Of a DNA stretch of 64,000 nucleotides, positions 16,825 through 25,028 are shown one piece after another. The notes under the pieces were generated by a model. The model was given only the letters and a program-made list of their open reading frames with translations. It was not told the DNA's origin and made no database searches. Within the stretch, counting starts at the first letter, position 1. Each line of letters starts with the position of its first letter. The position numbers and the translations under genes are program-made. Source of the stretch: JANOZM01 sp031429355 (GTDB lineage Bacteria; Pseudomonadota; Gammaproteobacteria; Burkholderiales; Burkholderiaceae_E); the NCBI GenBank assembly GCA_031429355.1, contig JANOZM010000021.1:1-64000 (forward strand), read 5' to 3'.

Positions 16825-17233
16825 AGTATTTTTCGATACAAACATTATTATTTATTTCAGCTCAGATTTAGACAAGCCCAAACAAACAACTGCCAGCGTA
16901 TTGATTGAACGCGCAATCGAGCAACGAAACGCTGCAATTAGCGCTCAGGTTATGCAAGAGTGTATTAACGTTTTGAGCGGTAAAGTAGCAATAGCTCCGG
17001 CAATTCTAGATCGATACATCGCCAATGTACTGCGCCCGCTTTATCGTGTCGACACGACCGCCGACTTAATTGAGTCCGCAATGAAAGTGAAGCAAAAGTT
17101 AAAATACTCGTTTTACGATTCGCTAATCATTGCTGGCGCATTGGCTTGCGGAGCGAAAACTCTTTACAGCGAGGACTTGCAACATGAGCAGCGAATTGAC
17201 TCGCTAACCATCATCAATCCGTTTGTCTCTTGA
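16811..17233 (+). CDS. PIN-domain ribonuclease toxin (VapC-like)
   Basis: A complete 140-residue PIN domain. The catalytic acidic residues are all present: D9 in VFFDTNIIIY, E50 in QVMQECINVL, D103 in YSFYDSLIIAGAL and D122 in TLYSEDLQH. PIN toxins are Mg-dependent ribonucleases, often cutting initiator tRNA or 23S rRNA; the target here is unknown. Unlike the remnant at 200-508, this copy is intact. It follows its antitoxin with overlap, has no companion genes, and runs convergent into glnB with 22 bases between. Confidence 0.9.
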   Translation: MKGVEVFFDTNIIIYFSSDLDKPKQTTASVLIERAIEQRNAAISAQVMQECINVLSGKVAIAPAILDRYIANVLRPLYRVDTTADLIESAMKVKQKLKYSFYDSLIIAGALACGAKTLYSEDLQHEQRIDSLTIINPFVS

Positions 17234-17255
17234 GTTTGGGGCAAAGGTTTGACCC

Positions 17256-17594
17256 TTAGACAGCCTCAGCTCCGATCTCGCCTGTACGAATCCGAATGAC
17301 CTGCTCTACCGCAGTTACAAAAATCTTGCCATCACCAATACGCCCTGTTCGGGCGGCTTTAATGATGGCGTCGATAGCGCCATCGACCATTTCTTCGCTG
17401 ACCACCATTTCAACTTTTACCTTGGGCAAAAAGTCAACCACGTACTCGGCTCCCCGATACAGCTCGGTATGACCTTTTTGACGGCCAAAACCTTTAACTT
17501 CGGTGACCGTTAAGCCACTAATGCCGACCCCCGCTAAGGCTTCGCGCACTTCGTCGAGTTTGAAGGGTTTAATGATGGCAGTAATTTGCTTCAT
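17256..17594 (-). CDS. glnB: Nitrogen regulatory protein PII
   Basis: A 112-residue trimeric PII signal protein that senses 2-oxoglutarate, ATP/ADP and glutamine status, controlling glutamine synthetase adenylylation, NtrB and transporters. The T-loop GHTELYRGAEYVVDF contains Y51, the uridylylation site. The B-loop TGRIGDGKIFV and the C-loop VIRIRTGE are intact. It follows nadE in the same direction with a 116-base gap, the usual betaproteobacterial arrangement. GlnB and GlnK cannot be told apart safely; the neighbour favours GlnB because no amtB is adjacent. Confidence 0.95.
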   Translation of the reverse strand: MKQITAIIKPFKLDEVREALAGVGISGLTVTEVKGFGRQKGHTELYRGAEYVVDFLPKVKVEMVVSEEMVDGAIDAIIKAARTGRIGDGKIFVTAVEQVIRIRTGEIGAEAV

Positions 17595-17710
17595 GGATTA
17601 ACTTTCTTAAATCTGATTTTTTAGGCTTGCTTGTAGCGAATAGCCAAAGTGTACCTGCCCTTGGCAAAATTTAAAACGCGCGAACGCTAGATGGCACCAA
17701 AAACCGTCAT

Positions 17711-19375
17711 TTACTCGGTAAAGCGTGAAGTAATGGGGTAGCGCCAATCACGCCCAAACGCTCTATGGGTTACCCGTATACCCACTGGCGCTTGGCGGCG
17801 TTTGTACTCGTTTATTTTTATTAAACGCACCACACGCCGTACTGTTGCTTCGTCGTAGCCCGCTGCAATAACGTCCTCGACCGTGCAATTGTCTTCCATA
17901 TACATTTCGATAATTGCATCGAGCACTTCATACGGCGGTAAGGAATCCTGATCTTTTTGATCGGGGCGCAACTCGGCTGAGGGTGGTCGGGTAATGATGC
18001 GCTCTGGGATAACATCACTGATGGTGTTACGGTAGTTGCACAGTTTTACAACCAAGGTTTTTGCGATGTCTTTGATCACTGCAAAACCACCCGCCATATC
18101 GCCGTACAAAGTGCAATAACCGGTAGCCATTTCGCTTTTGTTACCGGTGGTTAAAACGATAGAACCAAATTTGTTTGATAAAGCCATTAACAAGGTGCCA
18201 CGAATACGGGCCTGAATATTCTCTTCGGCGGTGTCCGGAGCCAACCCTTTAAACTCGTCGGACAGCGTCGTTAGATATTGTTCAAATAAGGCTTTAATCG
18301 AAATTTCGTCGTAACGTACACCGACGCGCTCGGCCATATCGCGGGCATCAATCCAAGAGATATCTGCGGTGTAAGGCGACGGCATCATGACGGTGCGCAC
18401 TTTGTCGGCTCCTAGTGCATCGACTGCAATGGCAAGCGTTAAGGCCGAGTCGATTCCGCCCGACAACCCAATAACGGCCGAAGGAAAACCGTTTTTTCCG
18501 AGGTAATCACGCACCCCTAAAACGAGTGCATCGTAGACTTGCCCTTCCATCGATTTAAACGGGATGCACTTGCCCGGCAAGGGTTGACCCTTTGCAAAAT
18601 TAACCGTTTCAAAATCAACAGCAAATTGCGCTAACTGATTGGTGACTTGCCCTGCACTGTTCATTACAAACGAGGCTCCGTCAAACACCAATTCGTCTTG
18701 CCCACCCACTAAATGTGCGTAGACCATTGGCAAACTAGTTTCGGCAATGCGCTCACGCATTTCTTCAAAACGGCGCTCTTCTTTGCCGACATGATAGGGC
18801 GAAGCGTTTAGTACTAAGAGAACCTGTGCGCCCGCAGCTTTGCTTGCCGCCGGGGCATTAGGAAACCACATATCCTCGCAAATGACGACGCCAAATTTAG
18901 TGCCTTTAACTTCAAAAACCAAGGCTTGATCTTTAGAACTAAAGTAACGTTTTTCGTCAAACACCGTGTAGTTGGGTAAATCGCGTTTACTGTACTGACC
19001 TTCAATTGATCCGTTACGAATTAATAGCGCGCTGTTGTAACGACGATTGTCGCTGGCACTATCGCGTTGTGCAAAACTGCCATCGGAAATCGATTGGGTA
19101 GGCAATCCCAAAACAATGTGCAACGAAGGCCACGCTTGGCTGGCGGCCAATAGACGGTTTACGGCCGCTGCACAACGATGGAAAAAAGCCGGTCGCAACA
19201 ACAAATCTTCGGGTGGATAACTGGTTAAGGCAAGCTCGGTCGTTAGCAAAACATCCGCGCCCTCTGCTACAGCCCGCTCAGCCGCTGCAATGATCTGCTT
19301 CAAGTTGCCGTCAATATCACCAACGACAAGGTTTAATTGGGCAATTGCAACGCGGGGGTTTAACGACTCTGGCAT
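17711..19375 (-). CDS. nadE: Glutamine-dependent NAD+ synthetase
   Basis: The last step of NAD synthesis: nicotinate adenine dinucleotide plus ATP and glutamine. The N-terminal glutaminase (nitrilase fold) shows the Glu in TTELALTSYPPEDL, the Lys in SKRDLPNYTVFDE and the nucleophile Cys in VVICEDMWF. The C-terminal synthetase has the P-loop GLSGGIDSALTLA and the TTGNKSEMATGYCTLYGDM motif. I begin at the ATG at 19375 (MPESLNPRVAIAQLN); an ATG 17 codons upstream adds an unconserved tail that would overlap the divergent gene. The protein is then 554 residues, normal for the two-domain form. Confidence 0.95.
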   Translation of the reverse strand: MPESLNPRVAIAQLNLVVGDIDGNLKQIIAAAERAVAEGADVLLTTELALTSYPPEDLLLRPAFFHRCAAAVNRLLAASQAWPSLHIVLGLPTQSISDGSFAQRDSASDNRRYNSALLIRNGSIEGQYSKRDLPNYTVFDEKRYFSSKDQALVFEVKGTKFGVVICEDMWFPNAPAASKAAGAQVLLVLNASPYHVGKEERRFEEMRERIAETSLPMVYAHLVGGQDELVFDGASFVMNSAGQVTNQLAQFAVDFETVNFAKGQPLPGKCIPFKSMEGQVYDALVLGVRDYLGKNGFPSAVIGLSGGIDSALTLAIAVDALGADKVRTVMMPSPYTADISWIDARDMAERVGVRYDEISIKALFEQYLTTLSDEFKGLAPDTAEENIQARIRGTLLMALSNKFGSIVLTTGNKSEMATGYCTLYGDMAGGFAVIKDIAKTLVVKLCNYRNTISDVIPERIITRPPSAELRPDQKDQDSLPPYEVLDAIIEMYMEDNCTVEDVIAAGYDEATVRRVVRLIKINEYKRRQAPVGIRVTHRAFGRDWRYPITSRFTE

Positions 19376-19409
19376 ATTGGGTGCACTAACAAAAATTGAT
19401 CGAAGAATT

Positions 19410-20651
19410 TTGAACGAATCGAGCACGCCAAATCACAACGAACCACAACCCTTGGTAAATTATCGCACGCAGGTGGTCGATACGTTAGTGCTCGATTTGC
19501 AAACCCAATGGCAGACGCTACAAAAGCGCGATGCTGCGCGGCAGGGTCACGTACCCAACCCCTTTTTGAGCCACGCATGGCTGCGTTTGTTAGAGACCAG
19601 CGGCAGTGTTGGAGCAGGTACCGGTTGGAGCCCAGCCCATTTGGTCACTTGGGCCGATACTGTAGAGCCGGATGGCAAAGTCAAAAATAGTGTTGTTGCC
19701 GCGGTCTTGCCGCTGTATGCCAAGCAGCACTCGTACGGCGAATATGTATTTGATTGGGCATGGGCCGATGCTTACGCGCGCTCTGGGCTTGAGTACTACC
19801 CAAAATTACTAAGCGCAATACCGTTTACCCCGGTACCCGGTCCGCGCTTAATGGCCGATTCGGATGAGGCAGCGCGCGCTACTTTGCTAGCGCTTGAAAA
19901 ACTGGCCAAAGCGAATAAGATTAGTTCGATTCACGTGCTCTTTTCACGCCCATTCGAGCAAGCCCTGCTACGCGAACGGGGTTGGCTAGAACGTAGCAAT
20001 GTGCAATTTCATTGGCAAAATAAACAGTGGCAAGATTTTGAGCATTACCTCGCCAGCCTAACGCAACCGAAGCGTAAAAAAATCCGCGCCGAGCGGCGCA
20101 AATTTGCCGAGCTAGGCTTGCACTGCGAACGTTTAACTAACGCCACAATAACGCAAGCTGATTGGGATTTTTTCTATCGCTGTTATTGCGCGACTTACGA
20201 AGCGCATCGCTCCACTCCGTATTTAAAAGAGGCTTTTTTTCGTGGCATTACCGAGGCTGCTGATTGCTTGCTAGTTAAAGTGATGCGCGGCACAGAACCT
20301 ATCGCTGCTAGCCTTTGCATTTACAGTGAATCAACCTTGTATGGCCGCTATTGGGGCTGCGTCGAGAGCTTACCTTTTGTTCATTTTGAAGCGAGTTACT
20401 ACCAGCCCATTGAGTTTGCTATTGAACAGCAAATTCAAACCTTTGAGGGCGGCGCACAGGGCGAACATAAAATGGCCCGTGGCTTTACTCCAGTAGCTAC
20501 CAATTCAATGCACTGGCTTGCCCACCCGCAATTTAAAGATGCGATTGCGAAGTTTTTAGAGCGTGAAGGCCAATCGATCGAAGGCTATATGGATGAATTA
20601 AACGAACGTAATCCGTTTACTGCAACGGCAAAGCAGGAACCAAATTTTTAA
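19410..20651 (+). CDS. FemAB/GNAT-like acyltransferase (peptidogalycan recognition family)
   Basis: About 413 residues of the PF04339-type family, related to FemAB aminoacyl transferases. Diagnostic stretches are PNPFLSHAWLRLLE near the start, YVFDWAWADAYARSGLEYYPKL, and toward the end SLCIYSESTLYGRYWGCVE and YYQPIEFAIEQ, with GEHKMARGF as the closing motif. Roles are unproved; cell-envelope modification is suggested by fold. The start is uncertain: no ATG lies at the right place, and I propose TTG at 19410, 34 bases from nadE. A GTG about 20 codons further in is possible. Its end overlaps the convergent epimerase gene by four bases. Confidence 0.82.
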   Translation: MNESSTPNHNEPQPLVNYRTQVVDTLVLDLQTQWQTLQKRDAARQGHVPNPFLSHAWLRLLETSGSVGAGTGWSPAHLVTWADTVEPDGKVKNSVVAAVLPLYAKQHSYGEYVFDWAWADAYARSGLEYYPKLLSAIPFTPVPGPRLMADSDEAARATLLALEKLAKANKISSIHVLFSRPFEQALLRERGWLERSNVQFHWQNKQWQDFEHYLASLTQPKRKKIRAERRKFAELGLHCERLTNATITQADWDFFYRCYCATYEAHRSTPYLKEAFFRGITEAADCLLVKVMRGTEPIAASLCIYSESTLYGRYWGCVESLPFVHFEASYYQPIEFAIEQQIQTFEGGAQGEHKMARGFTPVATNSMHWLAHPQFKDAIAKFLEREGQSIEGYMDELNERNPFTATAKQEPNF

Positions 20652-21604
20652 CCTTGTTGTACATCTGCTTTAGCACTGTCATCTGCTTGATTTAACTTTG
20701 CCAATGACTGCCCCCAAGTGCGCGGCTGAATGCCAAGTTGCGCCCATGTAGCGGTACTGTCTAACCATAGTCGTGCAGGCCTTCTTCCACCTATAGTGAA
20801 TGCCGATTGCAACAGCGGTTTTATTAAACCGGTCAACGAAGCACTAGAAACCGATTGAATGACGGCACATCGCTGGGCTAATTGCAGCGCCATTTCATAA
20901 CGGGTTAAAGCCTCTGGCCCGCCCAAATGGACGATCGATTTAAATGCCATCAATTTGTTTAAGGCCACCAATTTAACTAAGGCATTTGCTACATCGTCGA
21001 CGTGCGCGGGCGGCCTTATTTCATCAGTAAAAGCTTGCACTGCTTTGCCTTGTTTAAACGCTTGGATCATTGCTTGTGCAAAGCCCGTATCGGCTGTATC
21101 AAAGCTATACAAAAGCGGTAGCCTTGCAACGACCGCCTGCGGATGCAAGGCTTGTACGCATCGCTCTGCTTGGGCTTTGTGCCGACCATAAACATTAATT
21201 GGGTTGGTTGCGTCGCCTGCTCGGTAGACCAAAGCGGTGCCAGAAAACACTTGTTCCGAAGAAACAAATACAAAGTGCGCCTGCCGCTTTGCCGCCCATT
21301 TGATAACGTACTGAGTCGCCAATACATTGGCTTGATACGAACCTTCGGCGTTTTGTTCGCAGACAGCCGGATGCGCCATTGCCGCCGCGTGAATAACAGC
21401 ATCGGGTTTTACTTGGGCAAAAAGTTGGCTAACCGCTAACGGGTTGCATAAATCGATACGGTAGCTTTTGACTTTAGTACGACAATTAAGCACTTCGCGG
21501 CTATGCCCAACCGCATGCACCTCAAACCCTTGACGAATCCCATGATCGCAAAGATATCGACCAAGAAAGCCACTAGCACCGGTGATGAGTAATTTCTTGC
21601 TCAC
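20648..21604 (-). CDS. NAD(P)-dependent epimerase/reductase (RmlD-like SDR)
   Basis: An extended short-chain dehydrogenase of 318 residues. The nucleotide-binding GASGFLGRYL is near the N-terminus, followed by PDAVIHAAAMAHPAVCEQN, the Ser of FVSSEQVFSG and the catalytic YGRHKAQAE (YxxxK). This pattern fits dTDP-4-dehydrorhamnose reductase (RmlD) and its relatives, including methionine adenosyltransferase regulatory-type proteins. No other nucleotide-sugar gene lies nearby, so I do not call it rmlD. It could act on a sugar or on another carbonyl substrate. Confidence 0.85.
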   Translation of the reverse strand: MSKKLLITGASGFLGRYLCDHGIRQGFEVHAVGHSREVLNCRTKVKSYRIDLCNPLAVSQLFAQVKPDAVIHAAAMAHPAVCEQNAEGSYQANVLATQYVIKWAAKRQAHFVFVSSEQVFSGTALVYRAGDATNPINVYGRHKAQAERCVQALHPQAVVARLPLLYSFDTADTGFAQAMIQAFKQGKAVQAFTDEIRPPAHVDDVANALVKLVALNKLMAFKSIVHLGGPEALTRYEMALQLAQRCAVIQSVSSASLTGLIKPLLQSAFTIGGRRPARLWLDSTATWAQLGIQPRTWGQSLAKLNQADDSAKADVQQG

Positions 21605-21654
21605 AAAACGAGTAGCTTCTTAGTCATAAAAACTTTAATTAAAATTAAAGTTCT

Positions 21655-22203
21655 TTAGAACATTGGTTTTTCTTTAAGCGCATTAAACGCTTCAATGCCC
21701 TCAAGGATTTGGCGCTTTGCGTCATTGGCATCAGCCCAGCCTAAAACCTTGACCCATTTGCCTGGCTCTAGGTCTTTGTAATGCTCAAAAAAATGTTGTA
21801 TCGAAGCTTTGCGCTCGGGAGCCAAATCATCGGGTGATTGCATATGACGATAAATCGGCAACACCTTTTCGATTGGCACGGCTAACAATTTCGAATCGCC
21901 ACCGGCCTCGTCTTCCATATTTAAAACGCCTAATGCACGGCAACGAACTACCGCACCAACCGTAACCGGAAACGGGGTCAGTACCAATACGTCGACCGGA
22001 TCGCCATCATCAGCAATAGTATGCGGAACATAACCGTAGTTGCACGGATAGTGCATGGCGGTCATCATAAAACGGTCCACAAATAGGGCACCGGTTTCTT
22101 TATTAACTTCGTATTTCACCGGATCGGAATTCATAGGAATTTCGATAATGACATTAAACTCTTCGGGCACATCGCGCCCGGGACCAACTCGATCAAGATT
22201 CAT
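21655..22203 (-). CDS. ppa: Inorganic pyrophosphatase
   Basis: A family I soluble pyrophosphatase of 182 residues that pulls biosynthetic reactions forward by hydrolysing pyrophosphate. The metal-binding DDGDPVDVLVLTPFP is intact, as are EIPMNSDPVKYEVNKETG, the FMMTAMHYPCNYGYVPHT stretch and the C-terminal KVLGWADANDAKRQI. Its gene is flanked by the epimerase (same direction, 50-base gap) and a divergent aldehyde dehydrogenase. Length and motifs match the E. coli-type hexamer. Confidence 0.96.
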   Translation of the reverse strand: MNLDRVGPGRDVPEEFNVIIEIPMNSDPVKYEVNKETGALFVDRFMMTAMHYPCNYGYVPHTIADDGDPVDVLVLTPFPVTVGAVVRCRALGVLNMEDEAGGDSKLLAVPIEKVLPIYRHMQSPDDLAPERKASIQHFFEHYKDLEPGKWVKVLGWADANDAKRQILEGIEAFNALKEKPMF

Positions 22204-22324
22204 GGGAAAGAGACTTCTAAATTTTGTAATGTCCTAATGATACCTTGCAGGCCATGCTAACTCCCCCCGCAGGCCCGACGAACGGGGCATAATGCGGGCT
22301 TTCGTCGTCACTGCAAAAGCACCT

Positions 22325-23767
22325 ATGAACGATCACAGCTTAAATTTCATTAATGGACACGCCACGCCAGCAATTGGTAACGCTTGGCTCAATTGTATTG
22401 ACCCTTCGAATGGCGAGGTATTTATGCAAATACCGCGTAGCCAAGCGGTGGATATTGATCATGCAGTGCAATCGGCACGAACCGCTTACGAAAAAGTTTG
22501 GCAAAAAACACCGGCAGTAGAACGCGGTCGGATTTTAATGGCTATTAGCCAAGCGGTTGCGCGCAATAAAGACGAACTTGCGAGCCTAGAGGCACGTGAC
22601 ACGGGCAAGCCGATTTCTCAAGCCAGAGCAGACGCTTCTGCACTAGCCCGCTACTTCGAATTTTACGCTGGGGCTGCCGATAAATTACATGGTCAAACCA
22701 TACCGTACTTAGATGGTTACACCGTAATGACGGTACGCGAAGCGCATGGTGTAACCGGTCACATTATTCCATGGAACTACCCCATGCAAATTTTTGGCCG
22801 TAGCGTTGCTGCGGCGCTCGCGGCGGGCAATTGCTCGGTCGTAAAACCCGCTGAAGATGCTTGTTTAAGCCTTCTTAGGGTCGCGCAAATCGCGCTAGAA
22901 GCAGGACTACCAGCAGGTGTATTAAACATTGTTTGCGGACTAGGCACTGAGGCTGGTGCGGCACTCAGCGCGCAGGCTGGAATTAACCACATTTCGTTTA
23001 CCGGCTCGGCCGCAACGGGCACGGCTGTTGCCAAAGCTGCCGCCGTTAACCATGTTCCCGTTACGTTAGAACTCGGTGGGAAATCGCCTCAAATTGTCTT
23101 TGACGATGCCGATTTAGAAGCTGCCCTACCCGCCTTGGTCAATGCCATTATTCAAAATGCTGGGCAAACGTGTTCGGCAGGTAGCCGCGTGCTGGTGCAA
23201 TCGAATATTTACCCCTTAGTCCTTGAGCAATTGGCCCAACGCTTTAGCAATTTACGCGCCGGTCCTAGTTTAATGGATCTCGAGTTAGGCCCTTTAATTT
23301 CTCGTAACCAACAGCAACGCGTTTGGGACTTTCTGTCGGACGCACAAACTAGCCAATTAAATTTTGCTGCTGAAGGCAAAGTGGTGGATGAAGCACCGCA
23401 AAACGGTTTTTATCAAGCACCAGTTTTGTTAGCTGATGTACCGGGCAACCACCGTTTAATGCAGCAAGAAATTTTTGGCCCCGTATTGTGCGTTAGTAGT
23501 TTCGAAGACGAAGAGCAGGCGGCTCATTTGGCTAACGATACGCCTTACGGGTTGGTAGCCGGTATTTGGACACGTGATGGCGCACGGCAAATGCGTATGG
23601 CTCACAAGATACAAAGTGGTCAAGTTTTTGTTAATAACTATGGGGCGGCTGGTGGCGTTGAGCTACCGTTTGGTGGCGTAAAACATAGTGGCTATGGACG
23701 CGAAAAAGGCTTTGAAGCTTTGTACGCATTTACGAGCTTAAAAACAATTGCAATTAAGCACGGCTAA
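22325..23767 (+). CDS. Aldehyde dehydrogenase (betaine-aldehyde / aminoaldehyde type)
   Basis: An NAD(P)+-dependent aldehyde dehydrogenase of 480 residues. Conserved parts are the cofactor strand HIIPWNYPMQIF, the FTGSAATGTAVAKAA glycine motif, the general base Glu in TLELGGKSPQIVFDDADL, and the catalytic Cys in NAGQTCSAGSRVLV. The C-terminal PFGGVKHSGYGREKG is typical. The family covers betaine aldehyde, gamma-aminobutyraldehyde and 4-hydroxymuconic semialdehyde enzymes, and the sequence alone does not choose. I use the ATG at 22325; an in-frame ATG 11 codons upstream is less likely because the added residues are not conserved. No partner genes are adjacent. Confidence 0.92.
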   Translation: MNDHSLNFINGHATPAIGNAWLNCIDPSNGEVFMQIPRSQAVDIDHAVQSARTAYEKVWQKTPAVERGRILMAISQAVARNKDELASLEARDTGKPISQARADASALARYFEFYAGAADKLHGQTIPYLDGYTVMTVREAHGVTGHIIPWNYPMQIFGRSVAAALAAGNCSVVKPAEDACLSLLRVAQIALEAGLPAGVLNIVCGLGTEAGAALSAQAGINHISFTGSAATGTAVAKAAAVNHVPVTLELGGKSPQIVFDDADLEAALPALVNAIIQNAGQTCSAGSRVLVQSNIYPLVLEQLAQRFSNLRAGPSLMDLELGPLISRNQQQRVWDFLSDAQTSQLNFAAEGKVVDEAPQNGFYQAPVLLADVPGNHRLMQQEIFGPVLCVSSFEDEEQAAHLANDTPYGLVAGIWTRDGARQMRMAHKIQSGQVFVNNYGAAGGVELPFGGVKHSGYGREKGFEALYAFTSLKTIAIKHG

Positions 23768-23801
23768 ACAGACCAAACCTTACCTTTCCTACTAAACAAC
23801 T

Positions 23802-23836
23802 ACGCTTCAAAAAATTGGCGAAGCGTTTCGTTTTAT
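23802..23836 (+). terminator. Probable terminator after the aldehyde dehydrogenase gene
   Basis: ACGCTTC (23802-23808) and GAAGCGT (23820-23826) form a 7-pair stem with an 11-base loop, followed by TTCGTTTTATGGTTT. It lies between the convergent aldehyde dehydrogenase and hemY genes. Confidence 0.55.
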
Positions 23837-23839
23837 GGT

Positions 23840-25027
23840 TTATTCGATACGATTCAAGCCACTTTCAGCAAGTGCTAAATCGGCTGCGCTACGAAAGTGC
23901 TGTTGCGCTAAATCGGTTCGGTCCGTAGCTTCAAACAACATCGCTAAACTATGGTGAGCCGCAACACTAGGGCGTTTAGAAATAGATTGCTCCAAAAAGC
24001 TTTGTGCTTTGCCCCAAAGTTTCTCGCGAGTACATAAGTCACCCATCGCAGCTAACAATTCGGGCTCATCACCATATTTTTTACGCAGTAGTTCTACTTG
24101 TTGTAAACGTTCGGTAAGACTCAATTCTTTCAAGGCCAAATAACGTCGCAAAAAACTAGCGTTAAACCTCTCGTTTAACTCATCTAAATAAATTGTTTTT
24201 GCGGCACTCGAAGCGCCTTGTTCTTCCAATCGCAGCGCCACAACGCCCGCTAATCGCGCACGAATATCGGACTGGTTTTTAATATCAGCCCACAATTTAC
24301 TAAGAGCGACGCCTTCGGCTAAAACTAACAATTTCCGATACGCACTAACGCGATGTTGCTGCGATATTGCCGGGTGCAAAGCGTCGCGTTTATCTAGCGT
24401 ATTCGTTAACTTTATAACTTGAACCCAATCACCTACTTGTTCGTTAGCGCGCAACGCAATGCGCAATGATTGAATATGCCGAGCACCGGTTTTTTGCGCC
24501 TCGGCAATTGCAGCCAAGGCCTCGGTACCTTTTTGCTCTTCAACCAACAACTCGGCTTGCGTGAGCAATTTTGCGGCTTTTGCAGCGGGGTCGTTGGCTT
24601 GGGAGAGCCATTGATCACGTCGTTGATACTCGCGCATCCGATGCGCCGCGCGAGCGCCAACCAGCGCTGCGATATTACTGGTCTGCGGGTCTGACTGCGC
24701 TTCTTTAGCAAGCCGTTCTGAGCGGCCATAACGGCCCTCAAACCAAGCCAGCAAGGAGGCACTTAAGGCTTCGTGAGCCTTTTCTCGGGCGCGACTTTCG
24801 CGGTAATCGCGAACTTTTTGGGACAGTGCAAAAGCCTTGGATAATCCTACCAAAAACAAGTGCAAAAACAAAAAGCTCAGGGCAATTATTGTTAACGCTA
24901 AATTAACCGATAAATCAACTCGGTACGGCGGCCATAAAATAGCTACGTTGCCATTGCTAAAGCGCGCGACCAAAGCTGTCGCAACTGCGGCGCACAACAA
25001 CAATAATGACCATACAAGCCAGCGCAC
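23840..25027 (-). CDS. hemY: HemY-type TPR membrane protein of the heme operon
   Basis: Not the protoporphyrinogen oxidase HemY, but the proteobacterial inner-membrane protein encoded after hemX. The 395 residues begin with two membrane helices (WLVWSLLLLCAAVATALVA and LALTIIALSFLFLHLFLVGL). The conserved region WFEGRYGRSERLAKEAQ follows, then TPR-like helical repeats, for example GDLCTREKLWGKAQSFLEQS and SLAMLFEATDRTDLAQQHF. Its exact role in heme synthesis is not established. It ends the hemC-hemD-hemX-hemY series, one base after hemX. Confidence 0.88.
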   Translation of the reverse strand: MRWLVWSLLLLCAAVATALVARFSNGNVAILWPPYRVDLSVNLALTIIALSFLFLHLFLVGLSKAFALSQKVRDYRESRAREKAHEALSASLLAWFEGRYGRSERLAKEAQSDPQTSNIAALVGARAAHRMREYQRRDQWLSQANDPAAKAAKLLTQAELLVEEQKGTEALAAIAEAQKTGARHIQSLRIALRANEQVGDWVQVIKLTNTLDKRDALHPAISQQHRVSAYRKLLVLAEGVALSKLWADIKNQSDIRARLAGVVALRLEEQGASSAAKTIYLDELNERFNASFLRRYLALKELSLTERLQQVELLRKKYGDEPELLAAMGDLCTREKLWGKAQSFLEQSISKRPSVAAHHSLAMLFEATDRTDLAQQHFRSAADLALAESGLNRIE

Positions 25028-25028
25028 G

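Noticed and set aside
20648..21604. rmlD
   Set aside because: The fold fits, but no other rhamnose genes are near and specificity residues cannot be judged.
23840..25027. hemY as protoporphyrinogen oxidase
   Set aside because: No FAD-binding motif is present; the protein has two membrane helices and TPR-like repeats and is the other HemY family.
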